Positions 38,259 to 52,100 of a stretch of DNA of 64,000 bases are shown in pieces. This DNA comes from Ryuthela nishihirai (lineage: Eukaryota > Arthropoda > Arachnida > Araneae > Heptathelidae): positions 24,670 through 88,669 of the forward strand of contig JAWZYU010000669.1 of assembly GCA_038380435.1 (NCBI GenBank), in the 5' to 3' direction. The notes beneath the pieces are model-generated. The model searched no databases and was not told where the DNA came from. It saw only the letters and a list, made by a program, of their open reading frames with translations. Position 1 is the first letter of the stretch. Every line of letters starts with the position of its first letter. Made by a program: the position numbers and the translations under genes.

Positions 38259-40606
38259 CACGAAAAAACTCAAAACCCGCAGACGCGCGTTGGAGCTAGG
38301 CACCTAGAAAAAAAACCCCAAACCCACAGGCTCATGTGAGAGCCAGGTACCGGGAAAAACCCCCAAACCCACGGACGCATCGCCGCCAGGCGCCGGGAAA
38401 AACCTCCAAACCCACGGATGCGCGTCGTAGACAGGCGCCAGGAAAAACCCCCCCAAACCCACAGACGCGCGTTGGAGCCAGGTGCCGGGAAAACCTCCCA
38501 AACCCACGGACGCGCTTCGGAGCCAGGCGCCGTGAAAACCCCCAAACCCGTGGACGCGCTTCGGAGCCCGGCACCAGGAAAAGTAACCAAACCCACGGAT
38601 GCGCGTCGGAGCCAGGCGCCAGAAAAAACCCCAAACCCCACGGACACGCGTCGGAGCCAGGAGCCAGGAAAAACCTCCCAAACCCACGGACGCACGTCAG
38701 AGCCAGGCACCGGGATAAACCTCCCAAACCTGCGGACGCGCGTCAGAGATAGGCACCGGGAAAACCTCCCAAACCCACGGACGCACGTTGCAGCCATTCT
38801 CCGTGAAAAACCCCCCAAACCCGCAGACGCGCGTCAGTCAGGCACCACGAAAAAACTCAAAACCCGCAGACGCGCGTTGGAGCTAGGCACCTAGAAAAAA
38901 AACCCCAAACCCACAGGCTCATGTGAGAGCCAGGTACCGGGAAAAACCCCCAAACCCACGGACGCATCGCCGCCAGGCGCCGGGAAAAACCTCCAAACCC
39001 ACGGATGCGCGTCGTAGACAGGCGCCAGGAAAAACCCCCCCAAACCCACAGACGCGCGTTGGAGCCAGGTGCCGGGAAAACCTCCCAAACCCACGGACGC
39101 GCTTCGGAGCCAGGCGCCGTGAAAACCACCAAACCCGTGGACGCGCTTCGGAGCCCGGCACCAGGAAAAGTAACCAAACCCACGGATGCGCGTCGGAGCC
39201 AGGCGCCAGAAAAAACCCCAAACCCCACGGACACGCGTCGGAGCCAGGAGCCAGGAAAAACCTCCCAAACCCACGGACGCACGTCAGAGCCAGGCACCGG
39301 GATAAACCTCCCAAACCTGCGGACGCGCGTCAGAGATAGGCACCGGGAAAACCTCCCAAACCCACGGACGCACGTTGCAGCCATTCTCCGTGAAAAACCC
39401 CCCAAACCCGCAGACGCGCGTCAGTCAGGCACCACGAAAAAACTCAAAACCCGCAGACGCGCGTTGGAGCTAGGCACCTAGAAAAAAAACCCCAAACCCA
39501 CAGGCTCATGTGAGAGCCAGGTACCGGGAAAAACCCCCAAACCCACGGACGCATCGCCGCCAGGCGCCGGGAAAAACCTCCAAACCCACGGATGCGCGTC
39601 GTAGACAGGCGCCAGGAAAAACCCCCCCAAACCCACAGACGCGCGTTGGAGCCAGGTGCCGGGAAAACCTCCCAAACCCACGGACGCGCTTCGGAGCCAG
39701 GCGCCGTGAAAACCCCCAAACCCGTGGACGCGCTTCGGAGCCCGGCACCAGGAAAAGTAACCAAACCCACGGATGCGCGTCGGAGCCAGGCGCCAGAAAA
39801 AACCCCAAACCCCACGGACACGCGTCGGAGCCAGGAGCCAGGAAAAACCTCCCAAACCCACGGACGCACGTCAGAGCCAGGCACCGGGATAAACCTCCCA
39901 AACCTGCGGACGCGCGTCAGAGATAGGCACCGGGAAAACCTCCCAAACCCACGGACGCACGTTGCAGCCATTCTCCGTGAAAAACCCCCCAAACCCGCAG
40001 ACGCGCGTCAGTCAGGCACCACGAAAAAACTCAAAACCCGCAGACGCGCGTTGGAGCTAGGCACCTAGAAAAAAAACCCCAAACCCACAGGCTCATGTGA
40101 GAGCCAGGTACCGGGAAAAACCCCCAAACCCACGGACGCATCGCCGCCAGGCGCCGGGAAAAACCTCCAAACCCACGGATGCGCGTCGTAGACAGGCGCC
40201 AGGAAAAACCCCCCCAAACCCACAGACGCGCGTTGGAGCCAGGTGCCGGGAAAACCTCCCAAACCCACGGACGCGCTTCGGAGCCAGGCGCCGTGAAAAC
40301 CCCCAAACCCGTGGACGCGCTTCGGAGCCCGGCACCAGGAAAAGTAACCAAACCCACGGATGCGCGTCGGAGCCAGGCGCCAGAAAAAACCCCAAACCCC
40401 ACGGACACGCGTCGGAGCCAGGAGCCAGGAAAAACCTCCCAAACCCACGGACGCACGTCAGAGCCAGGCACCGGGATAAACCTCCCAAACCTGCGGACGC
40501 GCGTCAGAGATAGGCACCGGGAAAACCTCCCAAACCCACGGACGCACGTTGCAGCCATTCTCCGTGAAAAACCCCCCAAACCCGCAGACGCGCGTCAGTC
40601 AGGCAC
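38259..40606 (+). repeat. Run of four A units (4 x 587 bp)
   Basis: Unit starts at 38259, 38846, 39433 and 40020. The second copy has a private C-to-A change at 39128 (GAAAACCACC instead of GAAAACCCCC). Confidence 0.94.
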
Positions 40607-42582
40607 CACGAAAAAACTCAAAACCCGCAGACGCGCGTTGGAGCTAGGCACCTAGAAAAAAAACCCCAAACCCACAGGCTCATGTGAGAGCCAGGTACCG
40701 GGAAAAACCCCCAAACCCACGGACGCATCGCCGCCAGGCGCCGGGAAAAACCTCCAAACCCACGGATGCGCGTCGTAGCCAGGCGCCAGGAAAAACCCCC
40801 CAAACCCACAGACGCGCTTCGGAGCCAGGCGCCGTGAAAACCCCCAAACCCGTGGACGCGCTTCGGAGCCCTTCACCAGGAAAAATAACCAAACCCACGG
40901 ATGCGTGTCTGAGCCAGGCGCCAGAAAAAACCCAAAACCCACGGACACGCGTCGGTGCCAGGCTCCGTGAAAACCCTCCCAAACCCGCGGACGCGCGTCA
41001 GTCAGGCACCACAAAAAAACCCAAAACCCGCAGACACGCGTCGGAGCTAGGTGCCTCGAAAAATCACCCAAACCCACAGGCGCGTGTCAGAGCCAGGCAC
41101 CGGGAAAAATCCCCAAACCCACGGACGCGTAGCAACCAGGCACCGGGGAAAACCTCAAAACCCACAGATGTGCGTCGGAGCCAGGCACCGGGGAAAACCC
41201 CCCAAACCCGCAGATGAGCGTTGGAGCCAGGCGCCGGAAAACCTCCCTAACCCACGAACGCACTTCGGAGCCAGGCGCCGTGAAAACCCCCCAAACCCGT
41301 GGACGCGCTTCGGAGCCCTTCACCAGGAAAAATAACCAAACCCACGGATGCGCGTCTGAGCCAGGCGCCAGAAAAAAAACCAAAACCCACGGACACGCGT
41401 CGGAGCCAGGCTCCGTGAAAACCCCCCCAAACCGGCGGACGCGCGTCAGTCAGGCACCACGAAAAAACCCAAAACCCGCAGACACGCGTCGGAGCTAGAT
41501 GCCTCGAAAAATCACCCAAACCCACAGGCGCGTGTCAGAGCCAGACACCGGGAAAAAACCCCAAACCCACGGACGCGTAGCAACCAGGCGCCGGGGGAAA
41601 CCTCCAAACCCACAGATGTGCGTCGGAGCCAGGCACCGGGGAAAACCCCCCAAACCCGCAGACGAGCGTTGGAGCCAGGCGCCGGAAAACCTCCCTAACC
41701 CACGAATGCGCTTCGGAGCCAGGCGCCGTGAAAACCCCCCACACCCGTGGACGCGCTTCGGAGCCCTTCACCAGGAAAAATAACCAAACCCACGGATGCA
41801 CGTCGAAGCCAGGTGCCAGGAAAAACCTCCCAAACCCATGGACGCACGTCGGAGCCAGGCACCGAGATAAACCTCCCAAACCTGCGGACGCGCGTCGGAG
41901 ATAGGCGCCGGGAAAACCTCCCAATCCCACGGATGCACGTTGGAGCCAGGCTCCGTGAAAACCCCCCCAAACCCGCGGACGCGCGTCAGTCAGGCACCAC
42001 GAAAAAACCCAAAACCCGCAGACATGCGTCGGAGCTAGGCGCCTCGAAAAATCACCCAAACCCACAGGCGTGTGTCAGAGCCAGGCACCGGGAAAAACCC
42101 CTAAACCCACGGACGCGTAGCAACCAGGCGCCGGGGAAAACCTCCAAACCCACAGATGTGCGTCGGAGCCACGCACCGGGGAAAACCCCCCAAACCCGCA
42201 GACGAGCGTTGCAGCCAGGCGCCGGAAAACCTCCCTAACCCACGAACGCGCTTCGGAGCGAGGCGCCGTGAAAACCCCCCAAACCCTTGGACGCACTTCG
42301 GAGCCCTTCACCAGGAAAACTAACCAAACCCACGGATGCGCGTCGGAGCCAGGCGCCAGAAAAAACCCCAAAACCCACGGACACGCGTCGGAGCCAGGAG
42401 CCAGGAAAAACCTCCCAAACCCACGGACGCACGTCAGAGCCAGGCACCGGGATAAACCTCCCAAACCTGCGGACGCGCGTCAGAGATAGGCACCGGGAAA
42501 ACCTCCCAAACCCACGGACGCACGTTGCAGCCATTCTCCGTGAAAAACCCCCCAAACCCGCAGACGCGCGTCAGTCAGGCAC
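40607..42582 (+). repeat. Unit B (1976 bp, 44 monomers)
   Basis: Standard module layout. Confidence 0.92.
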
Positions 42583-43169
42583 CACGAAAAAACTCAAAAC
42601 CCGCAGACGCGCGTTGGAGCTAGGCACCTAGAAAAAAAACCCCAAACCCACAGGCTCATGTGAGAGCCAGGTACCGGGAAAAACCCCCAAACCCACGGAC
42701 GCATCGCCGCCAGGCGCCGGGAAAAACCTCCAAACCCACGGATGCGCGTCGTAGACAGGCGCCAGGAAAAACCCCCCCAAACCCACAGACGCGCGTTGGA
42801 GCCAGGTGCCGGGAAAACCTCCCAAACCCACGGACGCGCTTCGGAGCCAGGCGCCGTGAAAACCCCCAAACCCGTGGACGCGCTTCGGAGCCCGGCACCA
42901 GGAAAAGTAACCAAACCCACGGATGCGCGTCGGAGCCAGGCGCCAGAAAAAACCCCAAACCCCACGGACACGCGTCGGAGCCAGGAGCCAGGAAAAACCT
43001 CCCAAACCCACGGACGCACGTCAGAGCCAGGCACCGGGATAAACCTCCCAAACCTGCGGACGCGCGTCAGAGATAGGCACCGGGAAAACCTCCCAAACCC
43101 ACGGACGCACGTTGCAGCCATTCTCCGTGAAAAACCCCCCAAACCCGCAGACGCGCGTCAGTCAGGCAC
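42583..43169 (+). repeat. Unit A (587 bp)
   Basis: Single A unit between two B units. Confidence 0.93.
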
Positions 43170-45145
43170 CACGAAAAAACTCAAAACCCGCAGACGCGCG
43201 TTGGAGCTAGGCACCTAGAAAAAAAACCCCAAACCCACAGGCTCATGTGAGAGCCAGGTACCGGGAAAAACCCCCAAACCCACGGACGCATCGCCGCCAG
43301 GCGCCGGGAAAAACCTCCAAACCCACGGATGCGCGTCGTAGCCAGGCGCCAGGAAAAACCCCCCAAACCCACAGACGCGCTTCGGAGCCAGGCGCCGTGA
43401 AAACCCCCAAACCCGTGGACGCGCTTCGGAGCCCTTCACCAGGAAAAATAACCAAACCCACGGATGCGTGTCTGAGCCAGGCGCCAGAAAAAACCCAAAA
43501 CCCACGGACACGCGTCGGTGCCAGGCTCCGTGAAAACCCTCCCAAACCCGCGGACGCGCGTCAGTCAGGCACCACAAAAAAACCCAAAACCCGCAGACAC
43601 GCGTCGGAGCTAGGTGCCTCGAAAAATCACCCAAACCCACAGGCGCGTGTGAGAGCCAGGCACCGGGAAAAATCCCCAAACCCACGGACGCGTAGCAACC
43701 AGGCACCGGGGAAAACCTCCAAACCCACAGATGTGCGTCGGAGCCAGGCACCGGGGAAAACCCCCCAAACCCGCAGATGAGCGTTGGAGCCAGGCGCCGG
43801 AAAACCTCCCTAACCCACGAACGCACTTCGGAGCCAGGCGCCGTGAAAACCCCCCAAACCCGTGGACGCGCTTCGGAGCCCTTCACCAGGAAAAATAACC
43901 AAACCCACGGATGCGCGTCTGAGCCAGGCGCCAGAAAAAAAACCAAAACCCACGGACACGCGTCGGAGCCAGGCTCCGTGAAAACCCCCCCAAACCGGCG
44001 GACGCGCGTCAGTCAGGCACCACGAAAAAACCCAAAACCCGCAGACACGCGTCGGAGCTAGATGCCTCGAAAAATCACCCAAACCCACAGGCGCGTGTCA
44101 GAGCCAGACACCGGGAAAAAACCCCAAACCCACGGACGCGTAGCAACCAGGCGCCGGGGGAAACCTCCAAACCCACAGATGTGCGTCGGAGCCAGGCACC
44201 GGGGAAAACCCCCCAAACCCGCAGACGAGCGTTGGAGCCAGGCGCCGGAAAACCTCCCTAACCCACGAATGCGCTTCGGAGCCAGGCGCCGTGAAAACCC
44301 CCCACACCCGTGGACGCGCTTCGGAGCCCTTCACCAGGAAAAATAACCAAACCCACGGATGCACGTCGAAGCCAGGTGCCAGGAAAAACCTCCCAAACCC
44401 ATGGACGCACGTCGGAGCCAGGCACCGAGATAAACCTCCCAAACCTGCGGACGCGCGTCGGAGATAGGCGCCGGGAAAACCTCCCAATCCCACGGATGCA
44501 CGTTGGAGCCAGGCTCCGTGAAAACCCCCCCAAACCCGCGGACGCGCGTCAGTCAGGCACCACGAAAAAACCCAAAACCCGCAGACATGCGTCGGAGCTA
44601 GGCGCCTCGAAAAATCACCCAAACCCACAGGCGTGTGTCAGAGCCAGGCACCGGGAAAAACCCCTAAACCCACGGACGCGTAGCAACCAGGCGCCGGGGA
44701 AAACCTCCAAACCCACAGATGTGCGTCGGAGCCACGCACCGGGGAAAACCCCCCAAACCCGCAGACGAGCGTTGCAGCCAGGCGCCGGAAAACCTCCCTA
44801 ACCCACGAACGCGCTTCGGAGCGAGGCGCCGTGAAAACCCCCCAAACCCTTGGACGCACTTCGGAGCCCTTCACCAGGAAAACTAACCAAACCCACGGAT
44901 GCGCGTCGGAGCCAGGCGCCAGAAAAAACCCCAAAACCCACGGACACGCGTCGGAGCCAGGAGCCAGGAAAAACCTCCCAAACCCACGGACGCACGTCAG
45001 AGCCAGGCACCGGGATAAACCTCCCAAACCTGCGGACGCGCGTCAGAGATAGGCACCGGGAAAACCTCCCAAACCCACGGACGCACGTTGCAGCCATTCT
45101 CCGTGAAAAACCCCCCAAACCCGCAGACGCGCGTCAGTCAGGCAC
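43170..45145 (+). repeat. Unit B (1976 bp), q10 variant haplotype
   Basis: Standard lengths, but q10 carries a linked pair of variants: G at 43651 (GTGTGAGAGCC for GTGTCAGAGCC) and C at 43720 (CTCCAAACCC for CTCAAAACCC). The same pair recurs in units F and the last C. The first base removes a minus-strand stop and fuses two spurious open frames into a 243-codon one. Confidence 0.92.
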
Positions 45146-48015
45146 CACGAAAAAACTCAAAACCCGCAGACGCGCGTTGGAGCTAGGCACCTAGAAAAAA
45201 AACCCCAAACCCACAGGCTCATGTGAGAGCCAGGTACCGGGAAAAACCCCCAAACCCACGGACGCATCGCCGCCAGGCGCCGGGAAAAACCTCCAAACCC
45301 ACGGATGCGCGTCGTAGCCAGGCGCCAGGAAAAACCCCCCAAACCCACAGACGCGCTTCGGAGCCAGGCGCCGTGAAAACCCCCAAACCCGTGGACGCGC
45401 TTCGGAGCCCTTCACCAGGAAAAATAACCAAACCCACGGATGCGTGTCTGAGCCAGGCGCCAGAAAAAACCCAAAACCCACGGACACGCGTCGGTGCCAG
45501 GCTCCGTGAAAACCCTCCCAAACCCGCGGACGCGCGTCAGTCAGGCACCACAAAAAAACCCAAAACCCGCAGACACGCGTCGGAGCTAGGTGCCTCGAAA
45601 AATCACCCAAACCCACAGGCGCGTGTCAGAGCCAGGCACCGGGAAAAATCCCCAAACCCACGGACGCGTAGCAACCAGGCACCGGGGAAAACCTCAAAAC
45701 CCACAGATGTGCGTCGGAGCCAGGCACCGGGGAAAACCCCCCAAACCCGCAGATGAGCGTTGGAGCCAGGCGCCGGAAAACCTCCCTAACCCACGAACGC
45801 ACTTCGGAGCCAGGCGCCGTGAAAACCCCCCAAACCCGTGGACGCGCTTCGGAGCCCTTCACCAGGAAAAATAACCAAACCCACGGATGCGTGTCTGAGC
45901 CAGGCGCCAGAAAAAACCCAAAACCCACGGACACGCGTCGGTGCCAGGCTCCGTGAAAACCCTCCCAAACCCGCGGACGCGCGTCAGTCAGGCACCACAA
46001 AAAAACCCAAAACCCGCAGACACGCGTCGGAGCTAGGTGCCTCGAAAAATCACCCAAACCCACAGGCGCGTGTCAGAGCCAGGCACCGGGAAAAATCCCC
46101 AAACCCACGGACGCGTAGCAACCAGGCACCGGGGAAAACCTCAAAACCCACAGATGTGCGTCGGAGCCAGGCACCGGGGAAAACCCCCCAAACCCGCAGA
46201 TGAGCGTTGGAGCCAGGCGCCGGAAAACCTCCCTAACCCACGAACGCACTTCGGAGCCAGGCGCCGTGAAAACCCCCCAAACCCGTGGACGCGCTTCGGA
46301 GCCCTTCACCAGGAAAAATAACCAAACCCACGGATGCGTGTCTGAGCCAGGCGCCAGAAAAAACCCAAAACCCACGGACACGCGTCGGTGCCAGGCTCCG
46401 TGAAAACCCTCCCAAACCCGCGGACGCGCGTCAGTCAGGCACCACAAAAAAACCCAAAACCCGCAGACACGCGTCGGAGCTAGGTGCCTCGAAAAATCAC
46501 CCAAACCCACAGGCGCGTGTCAGAGCCAGGCACCGGGAAAAATCCCCAAACCCACGGACGCGTAGCAACCAGGCACCGGGGAAAACCTCAAAACCCACAG
46601 ATGTGCGTCGGAGCCAGGCACCGGGGAAAACCCCCCAAACCCGCAGATGAGCGTTGGAGCCAGGCGCCGGAAAACCTCCCTAACCCACGAACGCACTTCG
46701 GAGCCAGGCGCCGTGAAAACCCCCCAAACCCGTGGACGCGCTTCGGAGCCCTTCACCAGGAAAAATAACCAAACCCACGGATGCGCGTCTGAGCCAGGCG
46801 CCAGAAAAAAAACCAAAACCCACGGACACGCGTCGGAGCCAGGCTCCGTGAAAACCCCCCCAAACCGGCGGACGCGCGTCAGTCAGGCACCACGAAAAAA
46901 CCCAAAACCCGCAGACACGCGTCGGAGCTAGATGCCTCGAAAAATCACCCAAACCCACAGGCGCGTGTCAGAGCCAGACACCGGGAAAAAACCCCAAACC
47001 CACGGACGCGTAGCAACCAGGCGCCGGGGGAAACCTCCAAACCCACAGATGTGCGTCGGAGCCAGGCACCGGGGAAAACCCCCCAAACCCGCAGACGAGC
47101 GTTGGAGCCAGGCGCCGGAAAACCTCCCTAACCCACGAATGCGCTTCGGAGCCAGGCGCCGTGAAAACCCCCCACACCCGTGGACGCGCTTCGGAGCCCT
47201 TCACCAGGAAAAATAACCAAACCCACGGATGCACGTCGAAGCCAGGTGCCAGGAAAAACCTCCCAAACCCATGGACGCACGTCGGAGCCAGGCACCGAGA
47301 TAAACCTCCCAAACCTGCGGACGCGCGTCGGAGATAGGCGCCGGGAAAACCTCCCAATCCCACGGATGCACGTTGGAGCCAGGCTCCGTGAAAACCCCCC
47401 CAAACCCGCGGACGCGCGTCAGTCAGGCACCACGAAAAAACCCAAAACCCGCAGACATGCGTCGGAGCTAGGCGCCTCGAAAAATCACCCAAACCCACAG
47501 GCGTGTGTCAGAGCCAGGCACCGGGAAAAACCCCTAAACCCACGGACGCGTAGCAACCAGGCGCCGGGGAAAACCTCCAAACCCACAGATGTGCGTCGGA
47601 GCCACGCACCGGGGAAAACCCCCCAAACCCGCAGACGAGCGTTGCAGCCAGGCGCCGGAAAACCTCCCTAACCCACGAACGCGCTTCGGAGCGAGGCGCC
47701 GTGAAAACCCCCCAAACCCTTGGACGCACTTCGGAGCCCTTCACCAGGAAAACTAACCAAACCCACGGATGCGCGTCGGAGCCAGGCGCCAGAAAAAACC
47801 CCAAAACCCACGGACACGCGTCGGAGCCAGGAGCCAGGAAAAACCTCCCAAACCCACGGACGCACGTCAGAGCCAGGCACCGGGATAAACCTCCCAAACC
47901 TGCGGACGCGCGTCAGAGATAGGCACCGGGAAAACCTCCCAAACCCACGGACGCACGTTGCAGCCATTCTCCGTGAAAAACCCCCCAAACCCGCAGACGC
48001 GCGTCAGTCAGGCAC
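45146..48015 (+). repeat. Unit E (2870 bp, 64 monomers)
   Basis: Unit B plus two extra 447-bp 10-mers. GGAGCTA monomers start near 45176, 45579, 46026, 46473, 46921 and 47461, giving modules of 9, 10, 10, 10, 12 and 13. Both extra modules are the q10/p9 chimera of unit D, so E is D with its extra module repeated once more. Confidence 0.92.
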
Positions 48016-49189
48016 CACGAAAAAACTCAAAACCCGCAGACGCGCGTTGGAGCTAGGCACCTAGAAAAAAAACCCCAAACCCACAGGCTCATGTGAGAGC
48101 CAGGTACCGGGAAAAACCCCCAAACCCACGGACGCATCGCCGCCAGGCGCCGGGAAAAACCTCCAAACCCACGGATGCGCGTCGTAGACAGGCGCCAGGA
48201 AAAACCCCCCCAAACCCACAGACGCGCGTTGGAGCCAGGTGCCGGGAAAACCTCCCAAACCCACGGACGCGCTTCGGAGCCAGGCGCCGTGAAAACCCCC
48301 AAACCCGTGGACGCGCTTCGGAGCCCGGCACCAGGAAAAGTAACCAAACCCACGGATGCGCGTCGGAGCCAGGCGCCAGAAAAAACCCCAAACCCCACGG
48401 ACACGCGTCGGAGCCAGGAGCCAGGAAAAACCTCCCAAACCCACGGACGCACGTCAGAGCCAGGCACCGGGATAAACCTCCCAAACCTGCGGACGCGCGT
48501 CAGAGATAGGCACCGGGAAAACCTCCCAAACCCACGGACGCACGTTGCAGCCATTCTCCGTGAAAAACCCCCCAAACCCGCAGACGCGCGTCAGTCAGGC
48601 ACCACGAAAAAACTCAAAACCCGCAGACGCGCGTTGGAGCTAGGCACCTAGAAAAAAAACCCCAAACCCACAGGCTCATGTGAGAGCCAGGTACCGGGAA
48701 AAACCCCCAAACCCACGGACGCATCGCCGCCAGGCGCCGGGAAAAACCTCCAAACCCACGGATGCGCGTCGTAGACAGGCGCCAGGAAAAACCCCCCCAA
48801 ACCCACAGACGCGCGTTGGAGCCAGGTGCCGGGAAAACCTCCCAAACCCACGGACGCGCTTCGGAGCCAGGCGCCGTGAAAACCCCCAAACCCGTGGACG
48901 CGCTTCGGAGCCCGGCACCAGGAAAAGTAACCAAACCCACGGATGCGCGTCGGAGCCAGGCGCCAGAAAAAACCCCAAACCCCACGGACACGCGTCGGAG
49001 CCAGGAGCCAGGAAAAACCTCCCAAACCCACGGACGCACGTCAGAGCCAGGCACCGGGATAAACCTCCCAAACCTGCGGACGCGCGTCAGAGATAGGCAC
49101 CGGGAAAACCTCCCAAACCCACGGACGCACGTTGCAGCCATTCTCCGTGAAAAACCCCCCAAACCCGCAGACGCGCGTCAGTCAGGCAC
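48016..49189 (+). repeat. Two A units (2 x 587 bp)
   Basis: Unit starts at 48016 and 48603, between the two longest composite units, E and F. Confidence 0.94.
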
Positions 49190-52100
49190 CACGAAAAAAC
49201 TCAAAACCCGCAGACGCGCGTTGGAGCTAGGCACCTAGAAAAAAAACCCCAAACCCACAGGCTCATGTGAGAGCCAGGTACCGGGAAAAACCCCCAAACC
49301 CACGGACGCATCGCCGCCAGGCGCCGGGAAAAACCTCCAAACCCACGGATGCGCGTCGTAGCCAGGCGCCAGGAAAAACCCCCCAAACCCACAGACGCGC
49401 TTCGGAGCCAGGCGCCGTGAAAACCCCCAAACCCGTGGACGCGCTTCGGAGCCCTTCACCAGGAAAAATAACCAAACCCACGGATGCGTGTCTGAGCCAG
49501 GCGCCAGAAAAAACCCAAAACCCACGGACACGCGTCGGTGCCAGGCTCCGTGAAAACCCTCCCAAACCCGCGGACGCGCGTCAGTCAGGCACCACAAAAA
49601 AACCCAAAACCCGCAGACACGCGTCGGAGCTAGGTGCCTCGAAAAATCACCCAAACCCACAGGCGCGTGTCAGAGCCAGGCACCGGGAAAAATCCCCAAA
49701 CCCACGGACGCGTAGCAACCAGGCACCGGGGAAAACCTCAAAACCCACAGATGTGCGTCGGAGCCAGGCACCGGGGAAAACCCCCCAAACCCGCAGATGA
49801 GCGTTGGAGCCAGGCGCCGGAAAACCTCCCTAACCCACGAACGCACTTCGGAGCCAGGCGCCGTGAAAACCCCCCAAACCCGTGGACGCGCTTCGGAGCC
49901 CTTCACCAGGAAAAATAACCAAACCCACGGATGCGTGTCTGAGCCAGGCGCCAGAAAAAACCCAAAACCCACGGACACGCGTCGGTGCCAGGCTCCGTGA
50001 AAACCCTCCCAAACCCGCGGACGCGCGTCAGTCAGGCACCACAAAAAAACCCAAAACCCGCAGACACGCGTCGGAGCTAGGTGCCTCGAAAAATCACCCA
50101 AACCCACAGGCGCGTGTGAGAGCCAGGCACCGGGAAAAATCCCCAAACCCACGGACGCGTAGCAACCAGGCACCGGGGAAAACCTCCAAACCCACAGATG
50201 TGCGTCGGAGCCAGGCACCGGGGAAAACCCCCCAAACCCGCAGATGAGCGTTGGAGCCAGGCGCCGGAAAACCTCCCTAACCCACGAACGCACTTCGGAG
50301 CCAGGCGCCGTGAAAACCCCCCAAACCCGTGGACGCGCTTCGGAGCCCTTCACCAGGAAAAATAACCAAACCCACGGATGCGCGTCTGAGCCAGGCGCCA
50401 GAAAAAAAACCAAAACCCACGGACACGCGTCGGAGCCAGGCTCCGTGAAAACCCCCCCAAACCGGCGGACGCGCGTCAGTCAGGCACCACGAAAAAACCC
50501 AAAACCCGCAGACACGCGTCGGAGCTAGATGCCTCGAAAAATCACCCAAACCCACAGGCGCGTGTCAGAGCCAGACACCGGGAAAAAACCCCAAACCCAC
50601 GGACGCGTAGCAACCAGGCGCCGGGGGAAACCTCCAAACCCACAGATGTGCGTCGGAGCCAGGCACCGGGGAAAACCCCCCAAACCCGCAGACGAGCGTT
50701 GGAGCCAGGCGCCGGAAAACCTCCCTAACCCACGAATGCGCTTCGGAGCCAGGCGCCGTGAAAACCCCCCACACCCGTGGACGCGCTTCGGAGCCCTTCA
50801 CCAGGAAAAATAACCAAACCCACGGATGCACGTCGAAGCCAGGTGCCAGGAAAAACCTCCCAAACCCATGGACGCACGTCGGAGCCAGGCACCGAGATAA
50901 ACCTCCCAAACCTGCGGACGCGCGTCGGAGATAGGCGCCGGGAAAACCTCCCAATCCCACGGATGCACGTTGGAGCCAGGCTCCGTGAAAACCCCCCAAA
51001 CCCGCGGACGCGCGTCAGTCAGGCACCACGAAAAAACCCAAAACCCGCAGACATGCGTCGGAGCTAGGCGCCTCGAAAAATCACCCAAACCCACAGGCGC
51101 GTGTCAGAGCCAGGCACCGGGAAAAATCCCCAAACCCACGGACGCGTAGCAACCAGGCACCGGGGAAAACCTCCAAACCCACAGATGTGCGTCGGAGCCA
51201 GGCACCGGGGAAAACCCCCCAAACCCGCAGATGAGCGTTGGAGCCAGGCGCCGGAAAACCTCCCTAACCCACGAACGCACTTCGGAGCCAGGCGCCGTGA
51301 CAACCCCCCAAACCCGTGGACGCGCTTCGGAGCCCTTCACCAGGAAAAATAACCAAACCCACGGATGCGCGTCTGAGCCAGGCGCCAGAAAAAAAACCAA
51401 AACCCACGGACACGCGTCGGAGCCAGGCTCCGTGAAAACCCCCCCAAACCGGCGGACGCGCGTCAGTCAGGCACCACGAAAAAACCCAAAACCCGCAGAC
51501 ACGCGTCGGAGCTAGATGCCTCGAAAAATCACCCAAACCCACAGGCGCGTGTCAGAGCCAGACACCGGGAAAAAACCCCAAACCCACGGACGCGTAGCAA
51601 CCAGGCGCCGGGGGAAACCTCCAAACCCACAGATGTGCGTCGGAGCCAGGCACCGGGGAAAACCCCCCAAACCCGCAGACGAGCGTTGGAGCCAGGCGCC
51701 GGAAAACCTCCCTAACCCACGAATGCGCTTCGGAGCCAGGCGCCGTGAAAACCCCCCACACCCGTGGACGCGCTTCGGAGCCCTTCACCAGGAAAAATAA
51801 CCAAACCCACGGATGCACGTCGAAGCCAGGTGCCAGGAAAAACCTCCCAAACCCATGGACGCACGTCGGAGCCAGGCACCGAGATAAACCTCCCAAACCT
51901 GCGGACGCGCGTCGGAGATAGGCGCCGGGAAAACCTCCCAATCCCACGGATGCACGTTGGAGCCAGGCTCCGTGAAAACCCCCCCAAACCCGCGGACGCG
52001 CGTCAGTCAGGCACCACGAAAAAACCCAAAACCCGCAGACATGCGTCGGAGCTAGGCGCCTCGAAAAATCACCCAAACCCACAGGCGTGTGTCAGAGCCA

